Shown here in pieces: positions 8,380 through 15,205 of a stretch of 64,000 bases of DNA. The stretch's first letter is position 1. Each line of letters starts with the position of its first letter. A model generated the notes under the pieces. That model did not search any database. It worked only from the letters and a program-made list of their open reading frames with translations, and had not been told where the DNA came from. Source of the DNA: an uncultured Bacteroidota bacterium (GTDB taxonomy: Bacteria > Bacteroidota > Bacteroidia > B-17B0 > Aurantibacillaceae); contig CAITNS010000043.1 in the NCBI GenBank assembly GCA_903893815.1, positions 62,001 through 126,000 of the forward strand, in the 5' to 3' direction. The position numbers and the translations under genes are program-made.

Positions 8380-8838
8380 ATGAAAACGATTTTAACAATT
8401 GCAGTTTTAGCTTTATCTATTAATGCGTTTGCACAAAAAAAACATCCAAAAGTTACAAGCGAAAGTGTTACAAAAAAAAACATGTTAGATAGAAAAACCC
8501 ATCCAAATAGCGAAATTATTGATTTCCAATTTGGAGATGGAATTTCTTGTCACATGGTCAAAAAAGATGATACTTGGTATAACTATAATATTAGAGGCGA
8601 AGAAAAGGAAAACCCTTTTGAATCAAAAGAAGCGGGGCTCCAAAAAATATGGAGTGATGCAGTAAAAATGGAAGCAGTTGGTGCAGCGGCAGCAGGAACC
8701 GTTATTAAAGGGAAACAAAAAAGAGAAGGAACAGAGGGTAAAATTGGAGTTGACAAACAGGGCAAAGAATATAAAATAACAAGTGGTCAAAAAGTATATA
8801 CAAAAAACGCTTATTTACCAACAAGAACAACGAAATAA
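8380..8838 (+). CDS. Small secreted protein of unknown function
   Basis: A 152-residue protein with a Sec signal peptide (MKTILTIAVLALSINAFAQ) nearly matching that of the gene at 6638. I do not recognise the mature part. It is basic, with a central Ala-rich stretch (VGAAAAGTVIKGKQKREG) that could be a short amphipathic helix or flexible linker, and a C-terminal segment GKEYKITSGQKVYTKNAY. There is no sorting domain or lipobox. It is preceded by leader copy B and followed after 133 bases by a third leader-bearing gene in the same direction. Its role is unknown; its membership of the leader-linked group is the main clue. Confidence 0.65.
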   Translation: MKTILTIAVLALSINAFAQKKHPKVTSESVTKKNMLDRKTHPNSEIIDFQFGDGISCHMVKKDDTWYNYNIRGEEKENPFESKEAGLQKIWSDAVKMEAVGAAAAGTVIKGKQKREGTEGKIGVDKQGKEYKITSGQKVYTKNAYLPTRTTK

Positions 8839-8898
8839 ACTTTAAACATAATTAAATCAAATTTGATCATGTTAATGATTTTATTTAAAATGATGATA

Positions 8899-8952
8899 CC
8901 AAAACCAATTTAAAAAATGGGGCGAAACCGAAAAGCCAAATGAGTAGGAAAA
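8899..8952 (+). promoter_or_regulatory. Recurring leader element, copy C
   Basis: CAAAACCAATTTAAAAAATG, then GGGCGAAACCGAAAAGCC, nine bases and GAGTAGGAA, upstream of ATG 8972. Compared with copies A and B it has lost one base between ACC and GAAAAGCC, yet the outer GGC/GCC words and GAGTAGG are unchanged, as if the words rather than the spacing matter. Confidence 0.55.
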
Positions 8953-8971
8953 AATTAATAAAATAAACATT

Positions 8972-9688
8972 ATGAAAAAAATAATGACAATTTTTGGAGC
9001 TATACTTTTTGCTTCATTTATCTTCGCCAGTTGTAGTGGAGGTCAAAGCGAATCAAACAAAACAACTGGCGAAACTACAAAAACAGAAGTAAAGGTTGAG
9101 CAACCAAAATCAGATAGTAAAGAAGTAATAAAAACTATTTCTGAAAAATACTACATTCCAGTTAATGAATCAAAATCAAATTTGATTTTTACTATTAATC
9201 AAAACTTAAATTTTAATTTAGTAAATTATAAAGGTAGTTTTGAAGGCAAGTACGTTGATGGCAAAGTTCAATTTGACGACAAAAACACAACAATTATTAA
9301 TTTTACTTTAAAAGGCGAAAATGTTGTTTTAAAAAATCAAAATGATGTTGAAGTTGAATTTAGAGTAACTACAGAAAATGAACTTTTGGCTGGAACATGG
9401 TACTACAGTTTAGGTGGTACTCCATTACGTATGATCTTTGATAATAAAGGCAATTGGAGCGTACCTGATGACCCATTTGGAACAAGAAAAGGACAGTTCA
9501 AAAAAACAGGTGATAAGAAATTTACTGTTCCAAAATATACAGTTGGTATAACAGCTAATTTATCGCTAAACAGTCCTACAAGTTTTCTTTTGACGTGGGA
9601 AAGTGGCGGGCCATTTGGAGTGCAAAAACTAAATCACAAAAAAGCACAGAAATCTAAAATGCAATCTCTAAACCAACTTTTCAACTAA
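8972..9688 (+). CDS. Lipoprotein of unknown function
   Basis: A 238-residue protein with a lipoprotein signal peptide (TIFGAILFASFIFASC, lipobox FASC, acylated Cys about 21), followed by a Gly/Ser/Lys/Thr-rich linker. The mature domain is beta-rich (repeated strands, with LAGTWYYSLGGTPLRMIFD and NWSVPDDPFG), reminiscent of lipocalin-like domains of Bacteroidota lipoproteins, though I cannot prove the fold. The first 20 residues are nearly the same as in the lipoprotein at 10069, while the mature parts are unrelated. The C-terminal tail (HKKAQKSKMQSLNQLFN) is unusual and abuts a decayed gene, so the original 3' end may have changed. Confidence 0.7.
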   Translation: MKKIMTIFGAILFASFIFASCSGGQSESNKTTGETTKTEVKVEQPKSDSKEVIKTISEKYYIPVNESKSNLIFTINQNLNFNLVNYKGSFEGKYVDGKVQFDDKNTTIINFTLKGENVVLKNQNDVEVEFRVTTENELLAGTWYYSLGGTPLRMIFDNKGNWSVPDDPFGTRKGQFKKTGDKKFTVPKYTVGITANLSLNSPTSFLLTWESGGPFGVQKLNHKKAQKSKMQSLNQLFN

Positions 9689-9694
9689 GCGCCA

Positions 9695-9925
9695 ATGGCA
9701 AAAGAGCAAACAGGCATATTGGGTGAGTTTTGGTTTTTCAGTCAACTTCAGCGATTAGGTTCTGAAGCCTAAATCAATCTTGGTGAAACAAAAGGCATTG
9801 ACATTTCACTTAAACTCAACAATCAACATATTCTGAATTTTGAGGTGAAAAGCAAAATGAATTTTGTTGGCTCGTTTTGGAACTTGAATATGAAAAATGG
9901 CCTAGTATGCGTGTTCGCTGTGTAA
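9695..9925 (+). pseudogene. Decayed nuclease-like gene fragment
   Basis: One frame starting at ATG 9695 reads MAKEQTGILGEFWFFSQLQ and continues to a TAA at 9770, then stays open in the same frame (NLGETKGIDISLKLNNQH, ILNFEVKSKMNFVGSFWN) to TAA 9923. The arrangement GEF-FF-QLQRLG-EA, then TKGIDI, then FEVKSK resembles small PD-(D/E)xK-type restriction-like proteins (Glu, then Asp, then Glu-x-Lys). The in-frame stop and early end mark it as broken. It fills most of the 380-base gap before the gene at 10069; the remainder is AT-rich with leader copy D. Confidence 0.6.
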
Positions 9926-10000
9926 AGGATTAGAAAAAGACTTGCTAAATATATTTAATTACTTTAAGATATGGTTGCAAAAAGATTTCTGAATTAAAAA

Positions 10001-10058
10001 GTGGAGTCCAGAACCCACTCTAAAAAACGGAACGTAAATAATAAAAGTGGCGACTACG
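10001..10058 (+). promoter_or_regulatory. Diverged leader element, copy D
   Basis: The GTGG-10 nt-CCAC hairpin and the following run of A resemble copy B, but the GGCGG/GAAAAGCC/GAGTAGG words are degraded to CGGAACG, AATAAAAGTGGCG and ACTACGCA. It precedes ATG 10069, whose signal peptide matches that of the copy C gene, so it is likely an older copy. Confidence 0.35.
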
Positions 10059-10068
10059 CAAATACAAA

Positions 10069-10848
10069 ATGAAAAAATTATTGACAATTTTCGGAGCAAT
10101 ATTATTTGCTTCAACAATTTTAACGAGTTGCGGTGGTGGAGAAAATAAAGATGAAATTGCCAAGATAAAACCTAATAAGGTTGAAATATTAGGAGATTTT
10201 GCCGACAATTTACAAGTAATTGATCGTGATTATGAAATAAGTCCTGATGGTAAACTTGCAATAAAAGTAAAATATATTGATTATTTTATGGAAAATGAAA
10301 ATGACAAATATGAAATGACGATTTCATTACTTAATGAAGATGGAATGCCTGTTGCAGGATCTGGATATTTTAAAATGGATGATATTTCACAAACCAAGCT
10401 TCATACACTACTAGCAAATGCAATTTTTGAAGCAGATGGCAATACTTTGAAAAAGGGGCAAGAGGAAATCCTTCAATTTGTAGCTGCTTTTGGTGCATAT
10501 AATGCAAAAGAACACGCGGGAAAAGTAAAAACGTTTTCTGTTTCCAGCACAATTAAAAAAGACGAGAAAACTACTGTTTCATCTGCCGCAGAGCCAGAAA
10601 GCAGTTCAACTTCCAGCAATACAGATTGTGCCCAATTCATCAAAGATTATTCAGATTTTGCAGACAGTTACATTGCAATTCTTAAAAAGTACAAAGCCAA
10701 TCCAACAGACGCAAGCATTCTTAGTGAATATACAGAAGTTGCCCAAAAAGCAATGGATATGCAGAGAGATGCTTCAAGTTGCACAGACCCAGCTTATGCT
10801 TCCAAATTAATGCAGATTGCAAATAAAATTGCACAAGCAGCAATGTAA
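10069..10848 (+). CDS. Lipoprotein of unknown function
   Basis: A 259-residue lipoprotein: signal peptide containing TIFGAILFASTILTSC, lipobox LTSC, then GGGENKDE. The middle part is a small alpha/beta domain. A Ser/Thr/Glu-rich linker (SSAAEPESSSTSSNT) separates it from a helical C-terminal domain of about 75 residues with two Cys (DCAQFIKDYSDFADSY and SSCTDPAYASKLMQ) that could form a disulfide. The helical C-terminal domain resembles small Bacteroidota lipoproteins that I remember sharing this same signal peptide. It is the last of the four leader-linked genes. I assign no function. Confidence 0.72.
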   Translation: MKKLLTIFGAILFASTILTSCGGGENKDEIAKIKPNKVEILGDFADNLQVIDRDYEISPDGKLAIKVKYIDYFMENENDKYEMTISLLNEDGMPVAGSGYFKMDDISQTKLHTLLANAIFEADGNTLKKGQEEILQFVAAFGAYNAKEHAGKVKTFSVSSTIKKDEKTTVSSAAEPESSSTSSNTDCAQFIKDYSDFADSYIAILKKYKANPTDASILSEYTEVAQKAMDMQRDASSCTDPAYASKLMQIANKIAQAAM

Positions 10849-10890
10849 TGTCGACAGGTAAAAAATCTATAACTTTAAAAAAAATAAAAA

Positions 10891-10971
10891 ATGTATAACG
10901 AGCAAATTGAAAATTTAATAACCCTTGCTCTTGCAGATGGAGAGTTAACGGAAAAAGAAAAATCAGGTTAA
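10891..10971 (+). pseudogene. Truncated TerB-like N-terminus
   Basis: ATG 10891 starts a 26-codon frame, MYNEQIENLITLALADGELT then EKEKSG and stop. The first part resembles the opening of Bacteroidota TerB-like (tellurite-resistance-type) domain proteins, which normally run on for over 100 residues with KEKQV in place of KEKSG. A single extra T at 10963 would explain the change of frame: without it the reading continues as KEKQVNTFLQQ into the XRE gene just downstream. It is therefore a remnant joined to another gene. Confidence 0.5.
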
Positions 10972-10978
10972 TACTTTT

Positions 10979-11218
10979 TTGCAACAAATAGGCGATAACA
11001 TTCGTAAAGAGCGAATAAAAAAAGGCTACACGCTTGCTGGCTTAGGTGAAGATATTGGCTTAGATAAATCTAACATGCATAAAATAGAACAGGGTAAAAA
11101 TATTACTCTAATAACCTTATTAAAAATTGCCGCTTTTTTAGAAATTCATCCAACAAAATTATTTTCTCAAACATCGGAAGTCACTATCCAAGATGTTGAG
11201 AATTATAATTCGCAATAA
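10979..11218 (+). CDS. XRE-family helix-turn-helix protein
   Basis: A 79-residue Cro/C1-type HTH protein: IGDNIRKERIKKGYTLAGLG, then EDIGLDKSNMHKIEQGKN and ITLITLLKIAAFLEIHPTKL. The HTH is complete. The only start in this frame is TTG 10979, since there is no ATG between the upstream in-frame stop (10946) and the HTH. The unusual start and the adjacent TerB remnant suggest that the original 5' end was lost in a deletion or that the gene is read through a frameshift. It converges on pepT with one base between the stop codons. Confidence 0.7.
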   Translation: MQQIGDNIRKERIKKGYTLAGLGEDIGLDKSNMHKIEQGKNITLITLLKIAAFLEIHPTKLFSQTSEVTIQDVENYNSQ

Positions 11219-11219
11219 T

Positions 11220-12470
11220 CTATTTACTTTTCTCTTCCCAAATTGCCGCTAAATGCACAATAGTTTGTGTTGCTTTTTCCATATCCTGAACACTTACCCA
11301 TTCTAATTTACTATGAAATGCATGTTCGCCGGCATAAATGTTCGGGCAGGGCAAACCCATATAAGATAATCGTGAGCCATCAGTGCCGCCGCGAATACTT
11401 GATAAAACTGGTTTTACACCTGTTCTGCTAATTGCTTCAAGAGCATGCTCTACAACGTGGTAACATGTATCTAACATATCTTTCATGTTGCGATATTGTT
11501 CTGTTACTTTAAATTCGTAGCTAGATTTTTTATAGTTTGATAAAACAGATTTTGTAATTTCTTCTAATTCTGCTTCTAATGATTTTAAAGTGGGAGTATC
11601 AAAAGCACGAATGATAAATTTAATTTCTACTTGTTCTAAACCACCATTGATAGCAACTGGATGAATAAATGGTTGTTTCTTTTCAGTAGTTTCTGGTGTT
11701 TTATCTTTTGGAATACGATTGATAATTTCTGCGGCAATTTTAATGGAATGTTCCATCTTGTCTTTTGCAAAACCTGGGTGTGTTGGAATTCCATTAATAG
11801 TGATTGTTACACCGTCTGCACTAAATGTTTCATTCTCTAGATGTCCTAATGATTCTCCATCCATGGTGTAGCCATATTGTGCGCCAAGTCTTTTCATATC
11901 CACATGGTCAGTTCCTCTACCTATCTCTTCATCAGGTGTAAACAAAATACGTATATCACCATGTTTTATTTCCGGATGATGCATTAAATAATTGGCAGCA
12001 TCCATAATTTCTGCAATCCCCGATTTATTATCAGCTCCTAATAAAGTAGTGCCATCAGTTGTAATAATGTCATTACCAACTTGTGCAGCTAAATCTGGAT
12101 GTTCAGCAAATTTAATAATTTGATTTTTATCATTTGGCAATACAATATCTTTTCCGTCATACTTTGTATGTACGATTGGATTGACATTTTCGCCACTACA
12201 ATCAGGCGACGTATCCATGTGAGAACAAAAACAAATGACTGGAACTTGTTTGGTTGTATTTGAATGAATAGTTGCATAAACATAACCATGCTGATCCATT
12301 TCAGCATCAGTAATTCCAATTGTCGTTAATTCTTGTACTAGTAATTTACCAAGATTTTTTTGCTTCATGGTACTCGGTATAGTTGTAGAATTAGGATCTG
12401 ATTGCGTATCAATTTTTGCGTAACGAATAAATCGTTCTGTTACTGTGTGGTTGTAATTTGTAAAGTCCAT
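11220..12470 (-). CDS. pepT: Peptidase T (tripeptide aminopeptidase, M20)
   Basis: A zinc-dependent cytosolic exopeptidase releasing the N-terminal residue of tripeptides. The 416-residue length is normal. Family landmarks in order: CSHMDTSPD (first metal His and catalytic Asp), GADNKSG (bridging Asp), TPDEEIGRG (catalytic Glu pair), YTMDGESLG (metal Asp) and RGGTDGS (substrate-binding Arg), with a late His in GEHAFHSKLEW. ATG 12470 is preceded by a 99-base AT-rich gap from the S9 gene, which reads in the same direction. It forms with the next two enzymes a run of peptidases. Confidence 0.96.
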   Translation of the reverse strand: MDFTNYNHTVTERFIRYAKIDTQSDPNSTTIPSTMKQKNLGKLLVQELTTIGITDAEMDQHGYVYATIHSNTTKQVPVICFCSHMDTSPDCSGENVNPIVHTKYDGKDIVLPNDKNQIIKFAEHPDLAAQVGNDIITTDGTTLLGADNKSGIAEIMDAANYLMHHPEIKHGDIRILFTPDEEIGRGTDHVDMKRLGAQYGYTMDGESLGHLENETFSADGVTITINGIPTHPGFAKDKMEHSIKIAAEIINRIPKDKTPETTEKKQPFIHPVAINGGLEQVEIKFIIRAFDTPTLKSLEAELEEITKSVLSNYKKSSYEFKVTEQYRNMKDMLDTCYHVVEHALEAISRTGVKPVLSSIRGGTDGSRLSYMGLPCPNIYAGEHAFHSKLEWVSVQDMEKATQTIVHLAAIWEEKSK

Positions 12471-12569
12471 GTAGTATAGTTGTTTGAATTAAGTTTTTGG
12501 TTGTTGGAAAAAAATTCAATCATTAGAGGCAATTAATCTTAAATCTTTTGTCATTTATCCTTAATCGTT

Positions 12570-14729
12570 TTATAGATTATCAATAAAGTAATTCGTTATT
12601 TTTTCCATTAAGTGCGCTCTGTCTTTTCCTAAGACGTTGTGCTCATGTCCAGGATACAAATAGTAATCTAATTGAATGCCTTTATCAACCGCTTTCTTTT
12701 GGTAAAGCACACTATGTTGCCAAACAACTACAGGGTCTTGAGCTCCATGTATCATTAACAATTTTCCTTTTAGTTTATCAACGTAGTTTAATAAATTATT
12801 TTTTTCATAGCCTTCTTTGTTATCTTGTGGAGAATCCATATAACGTTCTGTATACATAATCTCATAATAAGTCCAATCAATTACAGGCCCGCCGGCAGCA
12901 CCAACTTTAAATGTTTCGGGCGAACGTGTCATTAAAGTGGTTGTCATAAAACCACCAAAGCTCCAGCCATGAACACCTATTCTTGAAGCATCAACATATG
13001 GCAATGATTTTAAATAGTCAACACCTTTTAATTGGTCTTCCATTTCTTTAGTTCCTAATTGACGATGGGTTGCTTGCTCAAATGCTTTTCCCCTGTAAGA
13101 AGTTCCTCTTCCGTCTAACGTAAAAACCATAAAGCCTTTTTCGGCCATGTATTGGTACCATAACTCGCCACCTGCCATCCATGTATTAGTTACCATTTGC
13201 GAATGTGGCCCGTTATACAAATAAACTAATACGGGGTATTTTTTTGTTGAATCAAAATTGACTGGTTTAAATAAACGACAGTGTAAATCGGTTCCTTCAT
13301 TATTTTTAATCGTAAATAAATTCCAGCTACCTGTTTTGTATTCTTTAATTGGATTTTCTGCCTTAAAAATATTGATGGCTTTTTTAGTAGAAGTATTAAT
13401 AATGTTGTATTCTCTTGGCGTAGTTGAATTAGTAAAGTTGTCAATGAAATAATTTCCTTTTTCATCCAATACACAGGTATGAAAACCATTGCTATACGTT
13501 AAACGTTTTACTTCTCCACTTTTTAAATTTACACTATAAAAATCTTGGTTAACAGGGCTTTGATCATTTGCATGAAAAAACAAACGCTCTCCTTTTTCGT
13601 CAAATCCATTTTCTGCTTTTATTTCCCAATTACCTTTAGTTAATTGTTTTATTAAAGTGCCATTAATATTATACAAGTAAAGATGTGTATACCCATCTTT
13701 ACGACTTTGCCATATAAATTGCGAAGGATTATTTTTTAAAAATAACATAGGATGTAAAGGCTCCGTATATTTATCATCATGTTCTTCAAATAACGTACGA
13801 ACATAATTTCCAGTTGCTGCATCATATTCATTTAGTTTCATGTCGTTTTGTGTACGACTCAAAATAGCAATGTAAATGTGCTTTTCATCAGGACTCCAAG
13901 CAATATTTGTTAAGTACTGTTCTTTGTCGCCTTCTGTTTTCACAAAAATAGTTTTGTTTGTTTTTACATCATAAATCCCTAATGTAACATGGTGGCTTTT
14001 GTTACCGGCCATAGGATATTTAATGTTTTCGTTTTTTGCAGGACGAGTTGTCCAATCAATAATTGGATAATCAGTTACTGGAGATTGGTCCATTCTGTAG
14101 TAGGCTAAAAAGTTTCCTTTTGGGCTCCAAAAGTTTTTGCCATCAATTCCAAATTCATTTTGGTGAACATTTTTTCCAGTATAGACAATTTCGTAAGAGC
14201 CATCTGTTGTTACTTGGCTTTCTTTACCATCCTTTACAACATATAAATTATTGTCTTTGCAATAGGAGTAAGCACTCGTAAATGGTTCTTTTTGATACGC
14301 ATCTAAATTGCTAGGCTCTGCTTTTCTATCAGTTTCTAATACCGCTTTCTTGTCAATGTCATACATTAACTCTACTTTTTTATTAGAGAAATAAAATTGA
14401 CTTAAGTTTTTCCAGGTTAATCCTCCAATTGCGGCTAATGTATCTTTACTAGAAGCCTTAAGTTTAGTATTTAAGTCTTGTAAAGTAATGAGAGGAACGG
14501 TATTTCCATTTTTCTTGTCACCAATAAAAACTATATTATTGTCAACATATGAAAACTGATTATGAGATGGAATAAATCCCAAAGATTGTAAACGTTTTGG
14601 AGCAAGAGTTGTGCGTCCTTTTAAAACAGCATCTTGAATGGTAAGTAGTTTATCTTGAGCAATTATAAATGTTGAGTAAAATATACTTGCAATAGCAACA
14701 GTTGTTGTGATTTTGTTTTTTAAACACAT
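12570..14729 (-). CDS. Dipeptidyl-peptidase IV-like serine peptidase (S9B)
   Basis: An exported prolyl-type dipeptidyl peptidase. A signal peptide is present (VAIASIFYSTFIIAQ), then an N-terminal beta-propeller (DPPIV_N, about residues 60-470) with repeated WSPDEKH- and KDGYTHLYLY-like blades, then the alpha/beta-hydrolase domain with nucleophile motif GWSFGGF, the Asp in GAQDPVVVW and the His in GHEHNV. The 719-residue length fits. ATG 14729 lies inside a CACATAG repeat that is the left arm of a repeat-flanked insertion, so the insertion may have supplied the present start codon; GTG two codons earlier is the alternative. Confidence 0.93.
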   Translation of the reverse strand: MCLKNKITTTVAIASIFYSTFIIAQDKLLTIQDAVLKGRTTLAPKRLQSLGFIPSHNQFSYVDNNIVFIGDKKNGNTVPLITLQDLNTKLKASSKDTLAAIGGLTWKNLSQFYFSNKKVELMYDIDKKAVLETDRKAEPSNLDAYQKEPFTSAYSYCKDNNLYVVKDGKESQVTTDGSYEIVYTGKNVHQNEFGIDGKNFWSPKGNFLAYYRMDQSPVTDYPIIDWTTRPAKNENIKYPMAGNKSHHVTLGIYDVKTNKTIFVKTEGDKEQYLTNIAWSPDEKHIYIAILSRTQNDMKLNEYDAATGNYVRTLFEEHDDKYTEPLHPMLFLKNNPSQFIWQSRKDGYTHLYLYNINGTLIKQLTKGNWEIKAENGFDEKGERLFFHANDQSPVNQDFYSVNLKSGEVKRLTYSNGFHTCVLDEKGNYFIDNFTNSTTPREYNIINTSTKKAINIFKAENPIKEYKTGSWNLFTIKNNEGTDLHCRLFKPVNFDSTKKYPVLVYLYNGPHSQMVTNTWMAGGELWYQYMAEKGFMVFTLDGRGTSYRGKAFEQATHRQLGTKEMEDQLKGVDYLKSLPYVDASRIGVHGWSFGGFMTTTLMTRSPETFKVGAAGGPVIDWTYYEIMYTERYMDSPQDNKEGYEKNNLLNYVDKLKGKLLMIHGAQDPVVVWQHSVLYQKKAVDKGIQLDYYLYPGHEHNVLGKDRAHLMEKITNYFIDNL

Positions 14730-15204
14730 AGACACATAGTTTTTAGTTTTATTAATTAGGGTAAAAGTTTGAAATAATCATTTACAAATGTCTTTTGACC
14801 TTCATGAAAGATATTCTTTACATTGAAATTAATCAAAATGCCTTTTGGCACTTCAAGTAGTTTCATATAGGTTAGAAGCTGCGCTTCAAATATAGGCAAC
14901 ATAGTTTCAACGGCCTTCAGCTCCACAACGATTTGGTTTTCTATTAATAGATCGCATCTTAATTCTGTTTCGAGGGGTTCGTTTTTATACACTAGTGGAA
15001 CAGAAAATTCAGATTTGAAATCTATGCTTCTTAGAGATAATTCTTTTTTTAAACACTTATGATATATAGACTCTAATAGACCGGGACCAAGCTCTTTGTG
15101 AACTTCAATTGCAGAACCAACTATTTGATAAGTCAATTCATCTAATTGTTTTTTTGTGGTTAATCCCATTCTATTTAATTCTATGTGACTATGTGTTTTT
15201 TAAA
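14716..15204. mobile_element. Repeat-flanked unit carrying a GxxExxY gene
   Basis: CACATAGACACATAG (14725-14739) and CTATGTGACTATGTG (15181-15195) are inverted repeats of 15 bases with one mismatch, each made of two 7-base words. Immediately outside, TTTTTTAAA occurs in direct orientation at both ends (14716-14724 and 15196-15204), as a target-site duplication would. The only gene inside is the GxxExxY protein. There is no transposase, so this would be a non-autonomous or self-specific unit. AT-richness weakens the duplication argument. Confidence 0.5.
14756..15169 (-). CDS. GxxExxY family protein
   Basis: A 137-residue member of the GxxExxY family, named for the motif seen here as GPGLLESIY (Gly-x-x-Glu-x-x-Tyr). 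A later CDLLIENQIVVELKA stretch gives the Asp and Glu-x-Lys of a PD-(D/E)xK nuclease-like fold, and the family is thought to be related to restriction-type nucleases; its function is not established. It is complete, starting at ATG 15169. It sits alone between two peptidase genes, inside a pair of CACATAG-type inverted repeats, a context that suggests transfer or mobility. Confidence 0.9.
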   Translation of the reverse strand: MGLTTKKQLDELTYQIVGSAIEVHKELGPGLLESIYHKCLKKELSLRSIDFKSEFSVPLVYKNEPLETELRCDLLIENQIVVELKAVETMLPIFEAQLLTYMKLLEVPKGILINFNVKNIFHEGQKTFVNDYFKLLP

Positions 15205-15205
15205 T

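Noticed and set aside
6578-8952. Leader elements as integron attC sites
   Set aside because: They lie upstream rather than downstream of each gene, lack the RYYYAAC/GTTRRRY core ends, and no integrase is seen.
6578-8952. Leader elements as c-di-GMP (GEMM) riboswitch
   Set aside because: Only short words are shared; the paired stems and the tetraloop receptor of that class are not present.
14725-15195. Calling the GxxExxY unit a complete insertion sequence
   Set aside because: No transposase gene lies between the repeats, and the AT-rich flanking duplication could be chance. Only a mobile-like unit is claimed.
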